Source: Sphingomonas sp. RIT328 (lineage in GTDB: Bacteria; Pseudomonadota; Alphaproteobacteria; Sphingomonadales; Sphingomonadaceae). From it: 64,000 bases of DNA. The notes beneath the pieces are model-generated. The model saw only the letters and a list, made by a program, of their open reading frames with translations. It was not told where the DNA came from and ran no database searches. Location of the stretch: the NCBI RefSeq assembly GCF_000632225.1, contig NZ_JFYV01000055.1, forward strand, positions 62,001 through 126,000. The letters are read 5' to 3'. Positions within the stretch are counted from its first letter, which is position 1. Every line of letters starts with the position of its first letter. This document shows, piece by piece, positions 36,271-43,421 of the stretch. Made by a program: the position numbers and the translations under genes.

Positions 36271-36405
36271 TCCCTTCTCCCAGCGGGAGAAGGAGGGGCC
36301 CGCCCGCGACAGCGGGTGGGAGGATGAGGGCGAGCGTGGCGCGATGCCCTCACCCTTGTGCCGCCCCGGGGCGGCTCCCTCCCTCTCCCGGTGGGAGAGG
36401 GAGGG
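36271..36405. repeat. CTCTCCC/GGGAGAG palindrome complex between sucD and sucA
   Basis: Two hairpins, CCTTCTCCC-agc-GGGAGAAGG (36274-36294) and CCCTCTCCC-ggt-GGGAGAGGG (about 36381-36401), flank an inverted GAGGGCG/CGCCCTC-like core (TGAGGGCG near 36328 and GCCCTCACCC near 36346). It fills the sucD-sucA gap and would form a strong RNA structure in the operon message. The same family occurs at 54449-54710. Confidence 0.7.
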
Positions 36406-36410
36406 TTGCA

Positions 36411-37295
<885 letters not shown>

Positions 37296-37346
37296 CTCGG
37301 TTCTCTTCCTCACTGTGCTAGCGCAGATACGGCAGCGCCAATTGTG

Positions 37347-37640
37347 TCATCCGAACACGGACTCGAACAGGTCGAGCCAGTCGGGGTTTTTCTCTTCGAT
37401 CAGCCGCAGCTTCCAGTCGCGGTTCCACTTCTTGAGCTGGCGCTCGCGGTATAGCGCGGCCTCCAGATCGTCATGAACTTCGTACCAGACGAGTAACGTA
37501 CAGCCGTATGTCTTGGTGAAGCCGTCGATCAGGCCATTCCGGTGCTGGTAGACACGGGCAGCGAGATCGTTCGTTACACCTGTATAGATCGTTCCGTTGA
37601 GCCGGCTCGCCATCATGTAGACGTAGCCGGCCTTGTTCAC
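37347..37640 (-). CDS. GIY-YIG-domain small protein
   Basis: A 97-residue single-domain GIY-YIG protein of the YhbQ/UPF0213-like kind. The two strands read GYVYMMA and IYTGVT, followed by the helix NDLAARVYQHRNG with its conserved Arg, and EALYRERQLKKWNR carrying the Glu. Such stand-alone proteins may act in DNA repair, but roles are poorly known. It starts with GTG; the longer open frame upstream runs through a palindromic repeat and is not protein-like. Its DNA is less GC-rich than mdh and sucD on either side, suggesting acquisition. Confidence 0.8.
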   Translation of the reverse strand: MNKAGYVYMMASRLNGTIYTGVTNDLAARVYQHRNGLIDGFTKTYGCTLLVWYEVHDDLEAALYRERQLKKWNRDWKLRLIEEKNPDWLDLFESVFG

Positions 37641-37651
37641 CGTTCGCCCCG

Positions 37652-37709
37652 ATGTGCTCCCGCGAAGGCGGGAGCCCAGTCCTGGGTCCCCGCCTTCGCG
37701 GGGACACAT
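37652..37709. repeat. 58-bp inverted repeat made of two palindromes (family A)
   Basis: Left arm (37652-37679) holds CTCCCGCGAAGGCGGGAG, right arm (37682-37709) holds TCCCCGCCTTCGCGGGGA; the arms are inverse copies differing at a few sites that change so that each inner palindrome is kept. The spacer is only 2 bp. It lies between the mdh stop and the GIY-YIG start. Confidence 0.8.
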
Positions 37710-37727
37710 GGGTCCGTCGGGCGCACC

Positions 37728-38690
37728 TTACTTCAGCGTTTCGTCGATCCCCTTGCAGGCTTCGAGCAGTTCCTTGACAGCATCGACCGAGACGGTGAGG
37801 TTCTCCTTCGCCTCGTCGTCGAGCGCGATCTCGACGATCTGCTCGACGCCGCCGGCCCCGATCACCACCGGCACGCCGACATAGAGGTCGTTGACGCCAT
37901 ACTGACCGTCTACATAGGCCGCCGCCGGCAGCACGCGCTTCTGGTCGTAGAGATAGGCTTCGGCCATCGCGATGCCGCTGGTCGCCGGGGCATAATAAGC
38001 CGAGCCGGTCTTGAGCAGGCCGACGATCTCGCCGCCGCCGCCGCGCGTGCGCTTGACGATCGCGTCGATCTTCTCCTGGCTCGACCGGCCCATCTTAATG
38101 AGGTCGGGAACCGGGATGCCGGAGACGGTGGAATAGGAGATGACCGGCACCATCGTGTCGCCATGGCCGCCGAGCACGAAGCTGGTGACGTCCTTGACCG
38201 AGACCTGGAACTCCTCGGCGAGGAAGTGGCTGAAGCGCGCCGAGTCGAGCACACCGGCCATGCCGACGACCTTGTTGTGCGGCAGGCCGGAAAATTCGCG
38301 CAGCGCCCAGACCATCGCGTCGAGCGGGTTGGTGATGCAGATCACGAAGGCGTCGGGCGCATTCGCCTTGATGCCCTCGCCGACCGCCTTCATCACCTTG
38401 AGGTTGATGCCGAGCAGATCGTCGCGGCTCATGCCGGGCTTGCGCGCGACGCCGGCGGTGACGATGATCACGTCGGCACCGGCGATGTCAGCATAATCGT
38501 TCGAACCGATGATCTTGGCGTCGAAGCCCTCGACCGGGCCGCACTGCGACAGATCAAGCGCCTTGCCCTGCGGCACGCCTTCGACGACGTCGAACAGCAC
38601 GATGTCGCCGAGGTTCTTCAATGCCGCGAGGTGCGCGAGCGTGCCGCCGATGTTACCGGCGCCGATCAGCGCGATCTTCTTGCGAGCCAT
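37728..38690 (-). CDS. mdh: Malate dehydrogenase
   Basis: Oxidises malate to oxaloacetate with NAD+. The 320-residue LDH-like enzyme has KIALIGAGNIGGTLAHL (5-21), the specificity region MSRDDLLGIN, and the catalytic His in VLGGHGDTMVP. The ATG at 38690 gives the standard alphaproteobacterial length and has GGAG 9 bp upstream; in-frame ATGs at 38699 and 38729 are less likely. It heads the TCA operon mdh-(GIY-YIG)-sucD-sucA-sucB-(DUF1877)-lpdA. Confidence 0.96.
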   Translation of the reverse strand: MARKKIALIGAGNIGGTLAHLAALKNLGDIVLFDVVEGVPQGKALDLSQCGPVEGFDAKIIGSNDYADIAGADVIIVTAGVARKPGMSRDDLLGINLKVMKAVGEGIKANAPDAFVICITNPLDAMVWALREFSGLPHNKVVGMAGVLDSARFSHFLAEEFQVSVKDVTSFVLGGHGDTMVPVISYSTVSGIPVPDLIKMGRSSQEKIDAIVKRTRGGGGEIVGLLKTGSAYYAPATSGIAMAEAYLYDQKRVLPAAAYVDGQYGVNDLYVGVPVVIGAGGVEQIVEIALDDEAKENLTVSVDAVKELLEACKGIDETLK

Positions 38691-38776
38691 CCAATCCATC
38701 TCCGTTACAGGCAGGGCGTGATTGGTCACGCCGGTTACGCCCGTTTTGCGCGTCCGGCAACCGCTAAACGGTATCG

Positions 38777-38790
38777 GTTAAAAGTTTAAC
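38777..38790. promoter_or_regulatory. AT-rich palindrome upstream of mdh
   Basis: GTTAAAAGTTTAAC is a perfect 6+2+6 palindrome in otherwise GC-rich DNA, 87 bp upstream of the mdh start. A weak -35/-10-like pair, TTGCCG-17 bp-TAACCG, lies between it and mdh on the minus strand. It could be an operator controlling the TCA operon. Confidence 0.35.
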
Positions 38791-38811
38791 TGATAATGGT
38801 TCGCAGGTGCA

Positions 38812-39909
38812 TTAGACGCTGCCATGGCCCTGCGCGAGATAATCTTCGGAGCGCATTTCCTCCAGCCGGCTGACCGTCCGCTGGAATTCGAACCGCCCGT
38901 CGCCGGTCGGGTAGAGCGCCTCGGGCTCGGCATCGGCGGCGGCGAGCAGCTTGACCTTATACTCGTAGAGCGCGTCGATCAGCGTGACGAAGCGCGCCGC
39001 CTCGTCGCGGTTCTCCGGGCCGAGCCGGGGGATGCCGACGAGGATCACCGTGTGATAGCGCCGCGCCACCGCGAGATAGTCGGCCGCACCGCGCGCCGCG
39101 CCGCACAGCTTCTTGAACGAGAAGACCGCAACGCCTTTCAGCGTCTTGGGGACATGGAGCGTGCGGCCCTGGACGACGAGATCCTCGGACGGGATCGGCT
39201 CGGTCACCTCGTGATCGGTGAGGCGGAAGAAGGCCGCGGACAGATCCGCCGTCGCCGCGGGGCCGTTCGGCACGAGCCAGATGTTCTGCTGGCCGAGCCG
39301 GTCGCGGCGATAGTCGATCGGGCCGTTGAGCGTGACGACGTCGAGCTTCGCCTCGATCAGCGCGATGAACGGCAGGAAATGTTCGCGGTTGAGGCCATTC
39401 TTGTAGAGATCGGCGGGCGCGCGGTTCGACGTGGTGACCATCGTCACGCCGGCGGCGAGCAGAGCGGTGAACAGCCGGCTGAGGATCATCGCATCGGGCG
39501 AATTGGTCACCATCATCTCGTCGAAGGCCAGCAGCCGCGTCTCCTCGGCCAGCGCGGCGGCGACCGGGGCGATCGGATCGCCGGCTTCCTTGCGCCGTTC
39601 GATCGCGATGCGTCCGTGCACCTCGATCATGAATTCGGCGAAATGGACGCGGCGCTTCTTCTCGATCGCGACATTGGCGAAGAACAGGTCCATCAGCATC
39701 GACTTGCCGCGGCCGACGTCGCCGAACATGTAGACGCCGCGCGCCGCGTCGCCGCCGCGCCCGGTCAGCCGCCCGAGCCAGCCGCGCTTCGGCGGCGTTT
39801 CCAGCGCGCTGGCGAGCGTGTCGAGGCGGAGCGCGGCGGTGCGCTGCTCGGCGTCGGGCCGCAGCTCGCCGGCGGCGACCAGCGCGTCATAGGCGGCGAG
39901 GACCTTCAT
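38812..39909 (-). CDS. zapE: Cell division protein ZapE (AFG1-like ATPase)
   Basis: A 365-residue AAA-type ATPase of the ZapE/AFG1 family, which in E. coli acts on FtsZ during constriction. Walker A is GDVGRGKS (63-70), Walker B RLLAFDEMMVTN near 150. RVHFAEFMIEVH after the P-loop is a family mark. It lies between sdhB and mdh, an arrangement common in alphaproteobacteria. About 330 bp of repeat-bearing DNA separate it from sdhB. Confidence 0.93.
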   Translation of the reverse strand: MKVLAAYDALVAAGELRPDAEQRTAALRLDTLASALETPPKRGWLGRLTGRGGDAARGVYMFGDVGRGKSMLMDLFFANVAIEKKRRVHFAEFMIEVHGRIAIERRKEAGDPIAPVAAALAEETRLLAFDEMMVTNSPDAMILSRLFTALLAAGVTMVTTSNRAPADLYKNGLNREHFLPFIALIEAKLDVVTLNGPIDYRRDRLGQQNIWLVPNGPAATADLSAAFFRLTDHEVTEPIPSEDLVVQGRTLHVPKTLKGVAVFSFKKLCGAARGAADYLAVARRYHTVILVGIPRLGPENRDEAARFVTLIDALYEYKVKLLAAADAEPEALYPTGDGRFEFQRTVSRLEEMRSEDYLAQGHGSV

Positions 39910-40055
39910 GCTGGCTCCTGCGATCGGATAGAGAGGTAATAGACGCGGCGGCGAGACTTACGGGGCGGCGGCATAAGCTTGCGCACGCGAGCGGCGGCTG
40001 CCTTGGAAAATCACGCCCGATCCGCGCGAAGCGCGGAGCCGCTCCTAACACCGCG

Positions 40056-40144
40056 CCACCCCGGCAAAGGCCGGGGTCCCGGTGCAAGAGCGTGCGAGGG
40101 GTGCTCTACGTCCCCCGACCGGACCCCGGCCTTCGCCGGGGTGG
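40056..40144. repeat. Head-to-head palindromic repeat pair (family B)
   Basis: Left CACCCCGGCAAAGGCCGGGG (from 40057) and right CCCCGGCCTTCGCCGGGGTG (from 40124) are inverse copies about 40 bp apart. The pair occupies the centre of the 333-bp gene-free gap 39910-40242 between sdhB and zapE; nothing else was recognised there. Confidence 0.8.
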
Positions 40145-40242
40145 GCAAATGGTAGTGTGACGGACAAGCTACAATCGCAGCCAAGGGCTCAGCCAGTCCA
40201 CCGGCGCGTCCAACATCATGGCCGCCGGGCGCTTCGTCCCCC

Positions 40243-41028
40243 TTACAGAATCCGCTCGGCTTCCATCTTCTTGATCTCGGCGATCGCCTTGGCCGGGTTG
40301 AGCCCCTTGGGGCAGGTGTTGGCGCAGTTCATGATCGTGTGGCAGCGATAGAGGCGGAACGGATCCTCGAGCTGGTCGAGCCGTTCGCCGGTCATCTCGT
40401 CGCGGCTGTCGGCGAGCCAGCGATAGGCCTGGAGCAGGATCGCCGGGCCGAGGAACTTGTCGGCATTCCACCAATAGCTCGGGCAGGAGGTCGAGCAGCA
40501 GGCGCACAGGATGCACTCGTAGAGGCCGTCGAGCTTGGCGCGGTCGTCCGGCGACTGGAGCCGCTCCTTGCCCGAGGGCGGCGGGCTGACCGTCTGCATC
40601 CACGGCTTGATCGAGCTATATTGCGCGTAGAAGTGCGTGAAGTCGGGGACGAGGTCCTTGATCACGTCCATCGCCGGCAGCGGGGTGATCTTCACCTCGC
40701 CCTTCACGTCCTCGATCGCGGTGGTGCAGGCGAGGCCGTTGCGCCCGTCGATGTTCATCGAGCAGGAGCCGCAGATGCCCTCGCGGCACGAGCGGCGGAA
40801 GGTCAGCGAACTGTCCTGCTCCGCCTTCATCTTGATCAGCGCGTCGAGCACCATCGGCCCGCATTCGTCGAGGTTGATCTCGAACGTGTCGTAGCGCGGG
40901 TTCTCGCCGGTGTCGGGATCGTAGCGATAGACCTTGAAGGTCTTGATGCGCTTCGCGTCGCCGGTCGCCTTATGGACCTTGCCCTTCGCCTTGACCTTGC
41001 TGTTCTTGGGCAGGGTGAACTCGGCCAT
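40243..41028 (-). CDS. sdhB: Succinate dehydrogenase iron-sulfur subunit
   Basis: Carries electrons from the flavin subunit to quinone in complex II. The 261-residue protein has the 2Fe-2S ligands in CREGICGSCSMNIDGRNGLAC-like order, the 4Fe-4S/3Fe-4S motifs CILCACCSTSCPSYWW and CHTIMNCANTCPKGLNP. sdhA, sdhC and sdhD are not next to it: upstream is a ClpP-like gene and downstream zapE, so the sdh genes are split in this genome. Confidence 0.96.
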   Translation of the reverse strand: MAEFTLPKNSKVKAKGKVHKATGDAKRIKTFKVYRYDPDTGENPRYDTFEINLDECGPMVLDALIKMKAEQDSSLTFRRSCREGICGSCSMNIDGRNGLACTTAIEDVKGEVKITPLPAMDVIKDLVPDFTHFYAQYSSIKPWMQTVSPPPSGKERLQSPDDRAKLDGLYECILCACCSTSCPSYWWNADKFLGPAILLQAYRWLADSRDEMTGERLDQLEDPFRLYRCHTIMNCANTCPKGLNPAKAIAEIKKMEAERIL

Positions 41029-41108
41029 GGCCGCAACGCTCCTCTAAATGCTGCGTTGCGGCTATGCCTTTCGTCGGGCTTTCGCAACCCCTGAGAGATA
41101 GGTCGCGG

Positions 41109-41690
41109 TCAGATCACATCAAGAACGAGGCCGCGGTCGCGCGCCTCCTCGGCCTCGATATACCAGTTGGACGGCGCCTTGCGCTGCAGCTCCTCGAACG
41201 GCACCGCCGAACCGCGGACGATCTCGCGAAAGCCTTCCTCCTGGATCTTGATCGATTCCTCGATCTCGTGGAGCTTCGCCTTGAGCACCGCGGGCAAGGT
41301 GGTGAGCGGGCCGGACAATTGGATGCTGCTGCTCATCAGCCGCTCGTGCAGCATCAGCCGCGTGCCGCGGGTGAGGAAGCGCGTCTCGACCGGGAAGGCC
41401 GCCATGAAGGTGGCGCCGGCGGAATAGACCGCGACCTTGCCGAGGAACAGCGTCTCGCGCCCGGTATAGTCGCGCAAAAGCCGGATATCGTCGCCCATCG
41501 CCCGCCCCATCTCCGGATCGCCGCCGAGCGTGGTCAGCGACACGACGATCGGCCCCTCCGTCGGCGCGGCGGCGAGCTGCGTCTTGAAGCGGGCGTACAT
41601 CATCTCGTCGACGGTGCCGTGCAGCTGGATGTGCGGGACCGCGAGCAGGGGATATTTGCTGGCGACGTTGGCGCGGGGATCTTCGGTCAT
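41109..41690 (-). CDS. ClpP-like serine peptidase (divergent)
   Basis: A 193-residue member of the ClpP/crotonase fold. S90 (VYSAGATF) and H115 (MLHERL) are spaced 25 apart, exactly as S97/H122 in E. coli ClpP. The third catalytic residue is unclear: the region aligned with ClpP D171 reads LQRKAPSNWYIEAEEARDRG, with no Asp at that place. No clpX or clpA is near, so this is not the housekeeping ClpP locus. It precedes sdhB by 80 bp on the same strand. The ATG at 41690 was chosen as the start of homology. Confidence 0.75.
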   Translation of the reverse strand: MTEDPRANVASKYPLLAVPHIQLHGTVDEMMYARFKTQLAAAPTEGPIVVSLTTLGGDPEMGRAMGDDIRLLRDYTGRETLFLGKVAVYSAGATFMAAFPVETRFLTRGTRLMLHERLMSSSIQLSGPLTTLPAVLKAKLHEIEESIKIQEEGFREIVRGSAVPFEELQRKAPSNWYIEAEEARDRGLVLDVI

Positions 41691-41799
41691 GCCGCGGCGA
41701 ACCGTCGCACCCGCGCAAGGTTCCGGCGGCGGCGGACAACATAAGCGGAACCCCTCCCCGCCGGGGCGGTTGAGGGACGACCCAACAGCAGGATATCGC

Positions 41800-42828
41800 G
41801 TGACCCCAGCTCCCCAGCCCGATCGAACCCCGGCGCTCAAGCCGCTCGCCGAGCAGGTGATGGTCATCACCGGCGCGAGTTCCGGCATCGGCCTTGCCAC
41901 CGCCAAGCGCGCTGCGAAACAGGGTGCGCGCGTGCTGCTCGTCGCGCGCGACGAATCGGCGTTGCGCACGGCGGTGCACGAGATCGTCGCCGACGGCGGG
42001 ATCGCCGACGCCTATGCCGCCGACGTCGGCGACGCGGCCGCGGTCCGCGCCGCCGCGGCGCATGCTCGCCAGCGATTCGGGCGGATCGACACCTGGGTCA
42101 ACGATGCCGGCACCGCGATCTACGGCAAGCTCGTCGACATCCCCGACGACGAGCATCAGCAGCTGTTCCGCACCAATTATTTCGGTGCGGTGCACGGCTG
42201 CCTCGCCGCCATCCCGCACCTCACTGAAACGCGCGGCGCGCTGATCACCGTCGCGTCGATCGCCGCGGACATGCCGAGCCCGATCATGGGCGCCTATGCC
42301 GCGAGCAAACATGCGGTGAAGGCCTATATCGACGCGCTGCGCATCGAGCTCGCCTCCGACGGCGTGCCGGTGCAGGTGACGCTGATCAAGCCGTCCGGCA
42401 TCGATACGCCGATCGCGCAACATGCCGCCAACCACGAGCCGGGCGAGGCACAGATCCCGCCGCCGGTCTATGCGCCCGAGCTGGTCGCCGACGCGATCCT
42501 GTTCTGTGCGACCCATGCCAAGCGCGACCTCACCGTCGGCGGCGCGGGGCGTGCGCAGGCATTGTTCGCCGCACATTTCCCGTCGCTGTTCGACCGATTG
42601 GCGCCGATCGCCGCAACGATGTTCGTCGATCCCAAGAAGCGCCAGCCGGCGCCGAGCAATTTGTTCGAGAGCAACGACACCGGCCGCGTCCATTCGGGCG
42701 AGCATCCCGCCGCCCGTCAGACCAGCCTCTATACCGCCGCGGCGAAACATTCCGGCCTCACCACCGCGCTGAGCGCCATCGCCGTGGCGGGGATCGGCGC
42801 GTTCGTCTATGGCCGGAAGGATCGGTAA
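41800..42828 (+). CDS. SDR-family oxidoreductase with hydrophobic C-terminus
   Basis: A 342-residue extended SDR: nucleotide motif VITGASSGIG (residues 22-31), NDAG, then the YAASK catalytic motif (about 162-166). After the SDR core come about 90 residues ending in a hydrophobic segment TALSAIAVAGIGAFVYG and a basic tail, which may anchor it to the membrane. The substrate is unknown. The GTG at 41800 has AGGA about 6 bp upstream. It is followed by a small gene overlapping by one base. Confidence 0.82.
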   Translation: MTPAPQPDRTPALKPLAEQVMVITGASSGIGLATAKRAAKQGARVLLVARDESALRTAVHEIVADGGIADAYAADVGDAAAVRAAAAHARQRFGRIDTWVNDAGTAIYGKLVDIPDDEHQQLFRTNYFGAVHGCLAAIPHLTETRGALITVASIAADMPSPIMGAYAASKHAVKAYIDALRIELASDGVPVQVTLIKPSGIDTPIAQHAANHEPGEAQIPPPVYAPELVADAILFCATHAKRDLTVGGAGRAQALFAAHFPSLFDRLAPIAATMFVDPKKRQPAPSNLFESNDTGRVHSGEHPAARQTSLYTAAAKHSGLTTALSAIAVAGIGAFVYGRKDR

Positions 42829-43064
42829 TGAGCGCTATCGACTGGCAGATGAGCGCGATCCTCGCCAACGTCGATCGCGGCGGCAACGAAGTGCCGGAGG
42901 TGACCAACCTCGCCGATGCGGTGCGCGCCTGGCTTGCGCTCGACCATGGCATGCAGAACGACGCGGTGCTCCGGCCGGAACATCCGATCGTGCTCGACGG
43001 CGAGCGGACGGTCGCGCTGACCGGGCAGGCGATCCGGGTGCTTGCCGACCGGCTCGAAGGATAG
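42828..43064 (+). CDS. Small protein of unknown function
   Basis: A 78-residue acidic protein, not recognised. No signal peptide or membrane helix; it looks alpha/beta with the repeated theme PIVLDGERTVALTGQAIRVL. The ATG shares its A with the TAA of the SDR gene (TAATG), so it is translationally coupled to it. Confidence 0.6.
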   Translation: MSAIDWQMSAILANVDRGGNEVPEVTNLADAVRAWLALDHGMQNDAVLRPEHPIVLDGERTVALTGQAIRVLADRLEG

Positions 43065-43179
43065 CGTCTCGGGTTTCTGAGGGGTCGTGCAGAGGCGCAG
43101 CGGGATGCGCCTGCCGCGGCAGCGGCTTTCAGTCGACCCGGTGAGGTTCGGCATCGCGTTTCCCCACCCACTGGATTTC

Positions 43180-43301
43180 CGCGCCTCCGCGCCTCCGCGT
43201 GAAATTTCCTCTTTCGGCTGGATAGTCGGCGTGCGCGACCGCCGCGTCGATCAGTCTGATCAGATCAGCAAAACGGGTTCACGCGGAGGCGCGGAGGCGC
43301 G
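43180..43301. repeat. Inverted arrays of a GCGGAGGC-like octamer
   Basis: A perfect 24-bp inverted repeat: arm 43180-43203 (core CGCCTCCGCGCCTCCGCG) and arm 43278-43301 (core CGCGGAGGCGCGGAGGCG), 74 bp apart. The right array continues with a further two octamers to about 43312. A degenerate third tract (GCGCCCTCTGCGCCTCTGCG) lies near 43392-43411. It occupies the 357-bp gene-free gap 43065-43421; a related pair is at 62104-62236. Confidence 0.8.
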
Positions 43302-43421
43302 GAGGCGCGGAGATATCGTTCGTGCCGGGCGTAGTGCCCCGGCACCGACGATTGCCGATATCGGGCCGCGATCGCCGCGACCGCCCCTGCTGCGCCCTCT
43401 GCGCCTCTGCGCGCGCTCCGA

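Noticed and set aside
43180..43312. Octamer repeats considered as a CRISPR array
   Set aside because: Units are 8 bp, directly abutting and arranged as inverted arms; there are no regular unique spacers and no cas genes.
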